A DNA stretch of 64,000 nucleotides. Origin: Candidatus Trichofilum aggregatum. GTDB lineage: Bacteria; Chloroflexota; Anaerolineae; Promineifilales; Promineifilaceae. The notes beneath the pieces were generated by a model. That model was not told where the DNA came from. It did no database searches and saw only the letters and a program-made list of their open reading frames with translations. Every line of letters starts with the position of its first letter. Position 1 is the stretch's first letter. Of this stretch, positions 7,141-15,430 are shown piece by piece. The DNA lies in the NCBI GenBank assembly GCA_016716885.1, contig JADJUV010000009.1:1-64000 (forward strand). The letters run 5' to 3'. Both the position numbers and the translations under genes were made by a program.

Positions 7141-8952
7141 CCCCATACTTTGGTTGGCAACCAGAGCCACCGCCTGGGCTTTAAACTCAGCCACAGACAT
7201 GGCCCCGCGATCCTCACCGGCGCGTGTGCGGACGGCTACTGCCTGGGCTTCCGCTTCTTTATCACCAATAACCAGCATGTAGGGCATCTTCAACAACTGC
7301 GCGTTACGGATTTTTTTGTTCATACGATCATCACTCTCATCCACCTGCACCCGTAGACCGGCTACACGCAATTCATTGGCTACCCGCCGGGCATAGCCGT
7401 TGTGCCGCTCGGCAATGGGGATCACCACAGCTTGCACAGGAGCAATCCATAAAGGAAACGCTCCGGCAAAATGCTCAATAAGAATGCCGATGAATCGCTC
7501 CAATGAACCGTATATGACTCGATGCACCACCACCGGGGACTTCTCCTGACCATCTCGGTCTGTATACGTTAAGTTAAAGCGTTGTGGTAATTGATAGTCC
7601 AGTTGAATCGTGCCCATCTGCCATTCACGTCCCAGGGCATCCGCCATATAAATGTCTACTTTTGGTCCATAAAACGCGCCATCACCCACAACCACTTCAT
7701 AGCCATCCGGGCCAGCATGTTCCAGCAAAATGCGCTGTAAAATGGCCTCAGCCCGATTCCACGTTTCGATTTCGCCAAGAAACCCTTCTGGTCGCGTACC
7801 CAATTTCAGTGAGTAGGATAGGCCGAATAAGGCATAGAACTTATCCACCAGCTTGAATATGCGCTGGTACTCCTCTTCAATAAGCTCCTCACTGAGAAAA
7901 ATATGGGCGTCGTCTTGTTTGAAGTTTTGCACTCGGAGCAGACCGTGTAATGTGCCTGCTCGTTCCAGCCGGTGCAGCGAATCCGTATCGGCCAGGCGCA
8001 ACGGCAGATCGCGGTAGCTCCGTTTTTTCAGGCCAAAGATGATCATGGCGTTGGGGCAGTTCATGGGTTTGAGCAGGTATGTTTTCTGTTCGTCTACCTG
8101 AATGAGGAACATATTGTCCCGGTAATGATCCCAATGACCAGATTGCACCCATAATTTTTTGTCGTTGACCAGCGGTGCGGCGATTTCCTGGTAGCCTTCG
8201 GCTTCATGCACTTCCCGCCAGTACTGAATGAGCTGGTTGAGAACTTTCATGCCGTTGGGGAGCCAATAAGGCATACCCGGAGCCGTCTCGTCTAAATGAA
8301 ATAGCTCTAACTGCTTACCCAATTTGCGGTGGTCGCGCTTTTGGGCTTCTTCCAGACGTTGTAGGTGGGCGTCGAGGTCGGCCTGGTTAAGCCAGGCTGT
8401 ACCGTAGAGGCGTTGCAGTTGCGGCCGCGTTTCATCGCCACGCCAATATGCCCCACTAGAGCGCAGGAGCTTCACCCCGTCCGGGTCAATCTCGGCCGTG
8501 TTGGCTACATGCGGACCTCGGCACAAATCAAGGAAATCCCGTTGCTGGTAGATACCAACTTCCGTCACCGGTTCAGCCAGAGGCTCGCCGTTTTCATCTA
8601 GTTTGCCCTGGGCCAGGGCGTGGATCAGCTCCAGCTTGTAAGGCTGGTCGGCGAAGAGGGCCAGGGCTTCAGGGACGGGGAGAGATGAGGGTTGGAACGC
8701 GGCCGCGGCCTTTAGCAACTCCCTCATCTTCCCCTCAATTCGGGCCACATCCTCTGGCGAAAACGTCAGCGGTTTCCCCTTCTCATCCTGTCCCAAATCA
8801 AAATCATAATAAAACCCATCCTCGATGGGCGGACCAATCGCCAACTTCACCTGCGGGTAAAAAAACTGCACCGCTTCCGCCATTACATGCGCCGCCGAAT
8901 GGCGCACCCTGTACAAAAAAGATTGTTCGTAAGATTCAGATACCGGTTTCAT
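7135..8952 (-). CDS. thrS: Threonyl-tRNA synthetase, copy 1 (no TGS domain)
   Basis: Class II aminoacyl-tRNA synthetase charging tRNA-Thr, 605 residues. The usual N-terminal TGS domain (about 60 residues) is absent; the protein begins at the editing domain with RHSAAHVMAEAV (HxxxH) and has CRGPHV further on, so mischarged Ser-tRNA editing looks intact. Zinc-site residues are present: Cys in KPMNCPN, His in QDDAHIF and His in VVHRVIYGS. Motif 2 (HRLERAGTLHG) differs strongly from copy 2, and Asn-Ala replaces the usual His after NCP. The C-terminal anticodon-binding domain is nearly identical to copy 2. SD AGGAG precedes the ATG at 8952. It lies downstream of copy 2 but behind a terminator, so it may have its own promoter or depend on readthrough. 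Confidence 0.93.
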   Translation of the reverse strand: MKPVSESYEQSFLYRVRHSAAHVMAEAVQFFYPQVKLAIGPPIEDGFYYDFDLGQDEKGKPLTFSPEDVARIEGKMRELLKAAAAFQPSSLPVPEALALFADQPYKLELIHALAQGKLDENGEPLAEPVTEVGIYQQRDFLDLCRGPHVANTAEIDPDGVKLLRSSGAYWRGDETRPQLQRLYGTAWLNQADLDAHLQRLEEAQKRDHRKLGKQLELFHLDETAPGMPYWLPNGMKVLNQLIQYWREVHEAEGYQEIAAPLVNDKKLWVQSGHWDHYRDNMFLIQVDEQKTYLLKPMNCPNAMIIFGLKKRSYRDLPLRLADTDSLHRLERAGTLHGLLRVQNFKQDDAHIFLSEELIEEEYQRIFKLVDKFYALFGLSYSLKLGTRPEGFLGEIETWNRAEAILQRILLEHAGPDGYEVVVGDGAFYGPKVDIYMADALGREWQMGTIQLDYQLPQRFNLTYTDRDGQEKSPVVVHRVIYGSLERFIGILIEHFAGAFPLWIAPVQAVVIPIAERHNGYARRVANELRVAGLRVQVDESDDRMNKKIRNAQLLKMPYMLVIGDKEAEAQAVAVRTRAGEDRGAMSVAEFKAQAVALVANQSMGL

Positions 8953-8970
8953 GGGATTCTCCTTCAGATG

Positions 8971-9005
8971 GGAACTCATAGGAACTTATGGGAACTCTAG
9001 GAACG
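8971..9005. repeat. Word repeat (GGAACTC(A/T)TAGGAACT)
   Basis: Three to four iterations of GGGAACTC-type words lie upstream of thrS copy 1. The same words recur at 11017-11079, 36125-36152 and 42540-42572. Confidence 0.75.
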
Positions 9006-9090
9006 CAAAGCCACGCATTCATCCGTGTTTCCCCTATCCGTGTATATCTCCACAGCAATTCTGGGAACGCAACTCATTGACTCGGCAAAA

Positions 9091-9118
9091 CAAAAAAGCC
9101 GCTCAATTGAGCGGCTTT
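9091..9118 (-). terminator. Terminator after thrS copy 2
   Basis: The stem AAGCCGCTC / GAGCGGCTT with loop AATT is followed on the minus strand by a run of T (9091-9095). It lies 45 bases past the stop of the upstream synthetase. Confidence 0.88.
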
Positions 9119-9162
9119 TCCTGGTAACGGGTAACTTTTGACGGGTTACTTTAAACCACCGC

Positions 9163-10989
9163 TCACAACTCCATACTCTTATTGGTAGTCAGGGTCAACG
9201 CCTGCGCCTTGAACTCAGCCACAGCCATGGCCCCCCGATCCTCACCGGTGCGTGTACGTACCGCCACAGCCTGGGCTTCCGCTTCTTTATCCCCAATGAC
9301 CAGCATATAGGGTATCTTCAACAACTGGGCGTTACGGATTTTCTTGTTCATACGATCATCACTCTCGTCTACCTGCACACGCAGACCGGCTACCCGTAAT
9401 TCACTGGCTACCTGCCGGGCATACTCATTGTGGCGATCCGTAATCGGCACAACCATCGCCTGAACTGGCGAGAGCCACAGTGGAAACGCCCCGTTGAAAT
9501 GCTCAATCAGAATGCCGACGAACCGCTCCATACTGCCAAACGGGGCACGATGAATCATAACGGGGCGATGTCTTTGTCCGTCTTCACCGGTGTACTCCAG
9601 GTCAAACCGTTGCGGCAGCAGGAAGTCCACCTGTACCGTGCCCAACTGCCATTCCCGCTTCAGCACATCACGGAAGATAAAGTCCAACTTAGGACCGTAA
9701 AAGGCGGCTTCACCCACTTCCACTGTGTAATTCATGCCTACCTTATCGGCGGCCTGGCGGATGGCCTCAACGCCTTGCGCCCACATTTCCGGTGTACCCG
9801 CATACTTATCACTGCTGGGGTCATTCGTGCCCAACCGGGCGCGGAAATCATGGAAACCCATGGTGTTGAACACATGTTGAATCAAGCTAACCACACCGAT
9901 GAACTCTTCTTGGAGTTGCTCCGGTGTCACAAACAGATGGGAGTCATCTACGGTGAACCCACGCACCCGTGTTAGCCCGGTCAATTCGCCGCTTTGTTCA
10001 TAGCGATAAACCGTGCCAAATTCGGCCAGCCGCAGAGGTAAATCCCGGTAACTGCGGGATTCGCTCTTGTAAATTTCGATATGATGGGGGCAGTTCATCG
10101 GTTTGAGCATGAACTGTTCCCCATCGACGTCAATCGGTGTGTACTGACTATCTTTGTAATACGGGTAGTGCCCACTGGTGATATACAAATCCAGCTTGCC
10201 AATGTGTGGCGTGATAACCGGCAGATAACCCCGCTCTAACTGAGCTTGACGCAAAAACCGTTCCAACTCTTCGCGTAAGACGGCCCCTTTGGGCAACCAG
10301 AGCGGCAAACCAGCACCCACCAGTTGCGAAATATGGAATAACCCCAACTGTTTACCTAACCGTCGGTGATCGCGATTGCGGGCTTCTTCCAGCCGCTGCA
10401 AATATTCCTCTAGCTCCACTCTGTTCGCCCAGGCTGTGCCATAAATGCGCTGAAGTTGTGGATTTTTCTCGTCGCCACGCCAGTAGGCGCCGCTGGCCCG
10501 CAGAATCTTGACCGCATTGGCTTTTACTTGGGAGGTGAAACCAACGTGTGGTCCACGGCACAAGTCTACAAATTGCCGATGCTGGTAGATGCCCACTTCC
10601 TGCACGGCTTCGGTGGTGGGGTTGCCCATCTCATCCACTTTGCCCGCCGCCAGGTCGCGGATCAACTCTAGTTTGTAGGGCTGGTCGGCGAAGTGGGCCA
10701 ACGCCTGCTCGATGGACATGGTATATTGCTCGAATTTGGCGTTTTGTTTGAGCAATTCTTTGAACCGGGATTCGATCTTTTCCAAATCTTCTGGGGTGAA
10801 GGTACGGGCTTTGCCATTTTCATCTTTGCCCAGGTCAAAGTCGTAATAGAAGCCATCTTCGATGGGCGGGCCAATGGCTAGTTTGGTTTCGGGAAATAGC
10901 TCTTTGACGGCTTCGGCCATGACGTGGGCAGCGGAATGGCGCAAGCGATATAGGTCGGATTGGATGTAGGGGATATTGGTTTCGGACAT
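9163..10989 (-). CDS. thrS: Threonyl-tRNA synthetase, copy 2 (T-box controlled)
   Basis: Second ThrRS, 608 residues, also without TGS. Editing motifs RHSAAHVMAEAV and CRGPHV are present. The catalytic core has KPMNCPHHIEIY, motif 2 YRYEQSGELTGLTRVRGF, zinc His in DDSHLF and motif 3 with IHRAPFGSMERFVG. It resembles the main-line bacterial enzyme more than copy 1 does. The last roughly 130 residues match copy 1 almost residue for residue although the cores diverge, suggesting recombination between the two genes. SD AGGAG precedes the ATG, a T-box leader and a consensus promoter precede the gene, and a terminator follows it. It contains no GCGGCCGC word, unlike nearly all neighbours. Confidence 0.95.
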   Translation of the reverse strand: MSETNIPYIQSDLYRLRHSAAHVMAEAVKELFPETKLAIGPPIEDGFYYDFDLGKDENGKARTFTPEDLEKIESRFKELLKQNAKFEQYTMSIEQALAHFADQPYKLELIRDLAAGKVDEMGNPTTEAVQEVGIYQHRQFVDLCRGPHVGFTSQVKANAVKILRASGAYWRGDEKNPQLQRIYGTAWANRVELEEYLQRLEEARNRDHRRLGKQLGLFHISQLVGAGLPLWLPKGAVLREELERFLRQAQLERGYLPVITPHIGKLDLYITSGHYPYYKDSQYTPIDVDGEQFMLKPMNCPHHIEIYKSESRSYRDLPLRLAEFGTVYRYEQSGELTGLTRVRGFTVDDSHLFVTPEQLQEEFIGVVSLIQHVFNTMGFHDFRARLGTNDPSSDKYAGTPEMWAQGVEAIRQAADKVGMNYTVEVGEAAFYGPKLDFIFRDVLKREWQLGTVQVDFLLPQRFDLEYTGEDGQRHRPVMIHRAPFGSMERFVGILIEHFNGAFPLWLSPVQAMVVPITDRHNEYARQVASELRVAGLRVQVDESDDRMNKKIRNAQLLKIPYMLVIGDKEAEAQAVAVRTRTGEDRGAMAVAEFKAQALTLTTNKSMEL

Positions 10990-11016
10990 GGGATGCTCCT
11001 AAAAACGTGTTGCGTA

Positions 11017-11079
11017 AGGAAACTCCTGGGAACTGAGCGGAACTCTAGGAACTCTCGGGATGGAGTTCCCAGGGGTTCC
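11017..11079. repeat. Word repeat (GGAACTC / GAGTTCC) in the thrS leader
   Basis: Iterated GGAACTC words followed by GAGTTCC words can form a hairpin between the T-box terminator and the thrS start codon, so the repeat is part of the mRNA leader. Confidence 0.7.
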
Positions 11080-11100
11080 TATTTTTCCCGGCTACGGGAA

Positions 11101-11139
11101 ACAAAAAAACGCCATCACCCGGTATTGGGGCGATGGCGT
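11101..11139 (-). terminator. T-box attenuator terminator
   Basis: A twelve-base-pair stem with one G-T pair, followed by seven T on the minus strand, about 110 bases before the thrS start codon. Confidence 0.88.
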
Positions 11140-11428
11140 CTCGCGGTTCCACCCAATTTCAGTAAACAGTGGACAGTTTGGAGTGAGCAGTGCGTTTATA
11201 TCACTGAGTTACCTTAAACTGTGCTGTACTCTCATTGTGGCCTATAACGGGGCAACCCGGATTGTTTTACTTGTAACTTGAGACATCTAACGAGTTACTT
11301 TCTAACAATCACTCCTGGGGGGTATTGGTCTTGTCTTTGTGGTGTGGGCTTTCAGCCGATGGCCCTTCACTCTCTAACACGGTGTCAAAACCAACATGTC
11401 CCAGTCAACGTTTTGTTGATGACTTATG
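11101..11428 (-). promoter_or_regulatory. T-box riboswitch upstream of thrS copy 2
   Basis: On the minus strand the conserved T-box GGGTGGAACCGCG is at 11154-11142. It is followed by a terminator: stem ACGCCATCGCCC / GGGTGATGGCGT, then seven T (to 11101). ATTGGG just before the T-box can pair with CCCAAT inside the terminator's left arm, giving the mutually exclusive antiterminator. A Stem I-like segment (AGAGAGTGAAGGG...GGCTGAAAGCCC) lies at about 11372-11340. Several ACC threonine triplets follow, but I cannot assign the specifier loop by eye. Known role: uncharged tRNA-Thr binds the leader and permits readthrough into thrS. Confidence 0.88.
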
Positions 11429-11434
11429 TAGCGA

Positions 11435-11462
11435 ATTATAAGAGGATGCGGCCGCGTGTCAA
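11435..11462 (-). promoter_or_regulatory. Consensus sigma-70 promoter of thrS copy 2
   Basis: On the minus strand TTGACA (11462-11457) and TATAAT (11440-11435) are both perfect, with a 16-base spacer. The spacer contains the iterated palindrome in its CGCGGCCGC form. Confidence 0.85.
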
Positions 11463-11534
11463 GCCTTTTAACGCAACCCAACACCCAGCCCTTTCTTTTC
11501 GGGATGCCCCACAATGCACCTTTTTTGCCCCGGT

Positions 11535-11562
11535 TTGCCCATCAAACGTGCCATGTTATAAT
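11535..11562 (+). promoter_or_regulatory. Promoter of the LCP gene
   Basis: TTGCCC (11535-11540), a 16-base spacer and TATAAT (11557-11562) lie 33 bases upstream of the ATG at 11596. Confidence 0.65.
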
Positions 11563-11595
11563 GATTTTCACTGATTAATTGATTTTCAGGTGAAA

Positions 11596-13029
11596 ATGAC
11601 TGAAAAATCTCCGGCAAACCGACGGCCTCACGCACGTATCCAACTACCTTTATGGGCGGTAGGTGTGTTAGTTTTGCTAACCCTTCTCCTGCTTGTTGGT
11701 AGTGCCGTCTGGGTGTACCGTACCGTAGAGGCGATTGCCTCAGACACAGAATTGTTTGAACCTGTTTTTACGGCTCCTGTGGGCGGTACGCCGCAACCGC
11801 CCTCGGTAATTATTACCTCAGAAACGCCCGCCAGCCTCAATGCCAACGACCAACCGATTATTTCTAGCAATGCGTTTCAGCCCTGGGCCGGGCAGGACCG
11901 GGTGAATGTCTTATTGTTGGGGATTGACCAACGCTGTGATGAATCTGGCCCCACGCGTACAGATAGCATGATGGTGATCACGATTGACCCGGTGGGCAAG
12001 AGCGCGGCCGCGCTCTCCATCCCACGTGATTTATGGGTAGAAGTGCCCGGCTTTGGCGTAGACCGTATCAACTCGGCTCATTACACTGGTGAACTCAACG
12101 AATACCCTGGCGGTGGCCCGGCATTGGCCGTAGAAACGGTAGCCGCCACCCTGGGTGTGCCGATTGATTATTATGTGACTGTCAACTTCGATGCTTTTGT
12201 CGAGGTTGTAGATTTAATCGGGGGCATTACCATTACCGTGCCAGAAACCATTGATGATCTAAAATACCCCGATAGGTGTTATGGCTATGACCCGTTTCAT
12301 ATTGAAGCGGGCACGTATCAGATGGATGGGCAAACGGCGTTAAAATATGCACGTACCAGAGCTACATTTGGGGGTGATGTGGATCGCGCAGGCCGACAAC
12401 AACAGGTTGTCCTGGCTGTGCGCGATAAGGTATTGTCCTTGAATATGGTGCCACAGCTTCTCGGTCAATCGTTGGAGTTATGGCAGTCATTTCGGAACAA
12501 TGTCCAGACCAATTTCACCCCCGATCAGGTAATTCAACTGGCTCTGTTGGTGCAAGAGATTCCACGTGAGAGCATCCAGACGGCGGTCATTGATTACAAC
12601 TATGTATTCAGTGAAACGACGCCGGATGGGCAACAGGTGCTTGTGCCGAACCGGGACAGGATTCGCCAGTTGCGTGATCAGTTGTTTGCCCCGCCCGCTA
12701 TTCCCACGCCGGTAATTGAGAACTTGCCAGAGCATGCGGCAGAAGAAGCGGCCCGTGTTGCCATCTTAAATGGCACCAGTGCGTTTGGCCTCGCGGCCGC
12801 GACGCAGTCGTATCTCCAAAGCCATAACTTGAGCGTTACCGAAATCGGTAACGCCGATGCCGCCACCTATCGTACCACGCAGATCATTGACTTCGGTTCC
12901 CACCCGTTTACCACCCGGTATCTGACACAACTGATGGGCATTCCTCCGCTTAATGTCAGCACAGGCACCAATCCTGATGGGGATTATGATGTGTTGATCA
13001 TTATCGGCGATGATTGGGAAGTACCATAA
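11596..13029 (+). CDS. LytR-CpsA-Psr (LCP) family cell-wall ligase
   Basis: Membrane-anchored phosphotransferase that, in the known family, moves undecaprenyl-linked glycopolymers onto peptidoglycan. About 477 residues. One transmembrane helix (about 20-42, LWAVGVLVLLTLLLLVGSAV) is followed by a Pro/Thr linker and the LCP domain (about 100-265), with VNVLLLGIDQR, RTDSMMVITIDP, SIPRDLWV, RINSAHYTGE and YARTRATFGGDVDRAGRQQQV, which include the catalytic Arg/Asp positions. A LytR_C domain follows (about 385-475, VAILNGTSAFGLAA). The ATG at 11596 is preferred over GTG 11590 because AGG lies five bases before it. It stands alone, with its own promoter and a terminator at 13138. Confidence 0.92.
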   Translation: MTEKSPANRRPHARIQLPLWAVGVLVLLTLLLLVGSAVWVYRTVEAIASDTELFEPVFTAPVGGTPQPPSVIITSETPASLNANDQPIISSNAFQPWAGQDRVNVLLLGIDQRCDESGPTRTDSMMVITIDPVGKSAAALSIPRDLWVEVPGFGVDRINSAHYTGELNEYPGGGPALAVETVAATLGVPIDYYVTVNFDAFVEVVDLIGGITITVPETIDDLKYPDRCYGYDPFHIEAGTYQMDGQTALKYARTRATFGGDVDRAGRQQQVVLAVRDKVLSLNMVPQLLGQSLELWQSFRNNVQTNFTPDQVIQLALLVQEIPRESIQTAVIDYNYVFSETTPDGQQVLVPNRDRIRQLRDQLFAPPAIPTPVIENLPEHAAEEAARVAILNGTSAFGLAAATQSYLQSHNLSVTEIGNADAATYRTTQIIDFGSHPFTTRYLTQLMGIPPLNVSTGTNPDGDYDVLIIIGDDWEVP

Positions 13030-13137
13030 CCAGGATTTGTTCGGAGTGAAACCAGACTTTTCTCTCTGTGCCCCTGTCGTCACGCGGCAGGCTGGTTCCG
13101 GTTTCTCGCCTTCAATCGTCAGGGTTAAATAGCAGAT

Positions 13138-13168
13138 AGAACAATCAGCCCAGCTGATTGTTCTTGGT
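13138..13168 (+). terminator. Terminator after the LCP gene
   Basis: Twelve-base arms AGAACAATCAGC / GCTGATTGTTCT with a three-base loop, followed by a short T-rich stretch. Confidence 0.6.
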
Positions 13169-13217
13169 TTCCTGTTTGTATGACCTGACAACTTCCTTCT
13201 TCGCCAGAGGAGAGGAC

Positions 13218-15367
13218 ATGCGCATATCCAAACTCAGATGCCTGTTGGCCGGCTCTTTGCTGTTGCTGACTATCTCTTGCCGTTCCCCACGGCCAGAGAT
13301 GCCAGCTACCAGTTCAAGCGGCACCAGCCAGGATGCCACTCCCCCCGAGATTCAAGAGTCTGCGCCGCAACCCACAGACACTTTCCCCTCTCTTGAACCT
13401 ATCCCACTCGCTTCACCCCTTACAAATAACCCAGATGATTTAACGCTGACGCCTGTCCAGGAGTCGGAAACAGGGGTTCCACCTGGATGGAAGTGGGTTG
13501 GGTTGTTGGATGATGGGGCCAGAATTATTGTGCCGGAGACCTGGGTAGACCTGGCGGCTCTTTTGGATACGCCGGAAACGGTTGCCCGGTTGGGTCCAAC
13601 GGTGCGCCTGGCGGTGACAGACTCGAAGGAGACGAGTAACCGCTTGTTCCGACCAACAACGAATAACGCGGCCGCAGTCGGTAACGGCGCATTTGGGCTA
13701 CTATTGTTGGATACATCCTTAAGTGGTAGTGCCACGCAGGGGCTACAACAGGCCCTGGGCCAGAATGCCACCCTGGTGAACACCATACAATCGGTCGTGA
13801 TCAATGGCGTAACCGGAGCCATGGCCGATGTTGTGGGTAATCCTCTTGGTTTTTTGCCTGTCAGCAGTGATAACCTGCGTTTGCGGGTTGTGACCCTGAC
13901 CCCGGCGGGTGATAGTGAAGGTCAATGGTTGGTGGTATGGGGCGCGGCCGCGGATCAATGGAACTTGTATGAACCTCTTTTCACCCAGATGACCGATTCC
14001 CTCGAACTATTTGGTGGCCCCGAACTCGTCACCACCGTTACCCCGCGCAACGTGGTTGGTACCCTCACCAACGGCGTTCAAGTAACCGGCAACCTGACCA
14101 ACAGCGACACCGATACCTGGCTCTTTAACGGCCAGAGCGGCACTTACGCCACCATCTCCCTCATTCCCGAAAATAGTACCAACTCCGATCTTATTCTTTC
14201 GCTTATTGATCCGGCCGGCAAGACAATCGAGGTGATGGATAGTGGCTTTGCCAGTGACACAGAAGTGCTCGTTGATATATTGCTTTACCGTACCGGCACC
14301 TACCAGATTCAAGTAACGGAATTTTTCCGCCAGCCGGGACGGTACAGCTTGCGCCTCTTTATCGCCGACGAGCCTCAGTTTGATGGCGGCGGTCGCCTCA
14401 CCATTGGTCAGGAAGTGAGTAGCCAACTTCCGGCAAACGGAGTGCAGACCTGGGTGTTTGAAGGCAGTGCGGGCGAAACCGTGAGTGTTATTCTCACCCC
14501 CCTGGAAGATCAATTTGATGCCGTGTTAGAACTGGTGGGGCCAGATGGAACCCAACTGGTCAACCTGGATGAAGGGTTTAGTGGCGATGCTGAAGTGGTG
14601 GTGAACCTGGAACTGGCGGTTACCGGGGAATATGTCATTGTGGTACGAGAATTTAATGAGCGGGGTGGCCGTTATTCGCTCTCATTGAACGAAGGGGGTG
14701 CCGCGCTGACCAATTTTTATGATGCCGGGAACCTTGAATATGGTCAGGTGAAGAGTGAAACTTTGCAGGAAGATGAGGCTCACGCCTGGTTTTTTGTCGG
14801 TGAAGCGGGTGATGAGGTTACGCTTGTGGTCACCCCCTCTCCCCTAATGCTGATCTGGCGGTATGGCTTTTGGATCCTAACTTGCAACGGCTGGTCATGC
14901 AGGATGAGTTTTTCTATGGTGAAACGGAAACTGTGGTATACACCCTACCTACCGCCGGGCAATATGTCATTTTGGTACAGGAGTTTTTTGGTGAAACCGC
15001 ATCGTATCAAATTGTCCTGACGGGCGGAACCAACAGTTCGGTTGAATTGGCCGGTAATATTAGTAATGGGGAAACAGTAACGGGCAATATTCCTCTGGGC
15101 AAGGAGGTGGTATGGGTGTTTGCGGCGCAACCAGGGGATGTGATTACGGTGACGGTGCGGCCGCAAGATGATCATAGCGATCTCGTCCTTATCCTCCGTG
15201 ACCCCGACAACAATGTAACCATCGTCGTGGATAATGCCCTTTCTGGGGAAGAAGAGACTATTCTGGCCTTTCCTATCACCATTAGTGGTGAATGGACCAT
15301 ATTGTTGCAAGAGTTTTTTGACGAAGAAGGGCTTTATGAATTAACCTTAGTCCAGATGACCCCATAA
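13218..15367 (+). pseudogene. Lipoprotein with four PPC-type beta-sandwich repeats, frameshifted in repeat 3
   Basis: ATG at 13218 with SD GGAGAGG. The signal peptide ends at a lipobox (LLTISC, Cys about residue 21), so the product is expected to be lipid-anchored outside the cell. A Ser/Thr/Pro linker leads to a domain of about 180 residues, then four bacterial pre-peptidase C-terminal (PPC) repeats of about 100 residues, each with a GDxDTWLF-like start, DxVLxLxDPxG core and (V)xEFxxxxGxYxLxL end. The frame breaks near 14830-14838: the repeat continues in the -1 frame as NADLAVWLLDPNLQRLVMQ. One base, most likely from a C run, is missing. Without the shift the protein would be about 716 residues; with it, it ends at 15020. 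It may be decay or a sequencing error. Confidence 0.8.
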
Positions 15368-15430
15368 GGCCAGTCGCAAAAGTTTAACGTCGCCCAACGA
15401 ATTTTCCCGTTTTACCCTTTCAAGTAGTCT

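Noticed and set aside
8953..9162. Second T-box before thrS copy 1
   Set aside because: No GGTGGNACCGCG-like sequence on the minus strand here; only a terminator of the upstream gene and word repeats.
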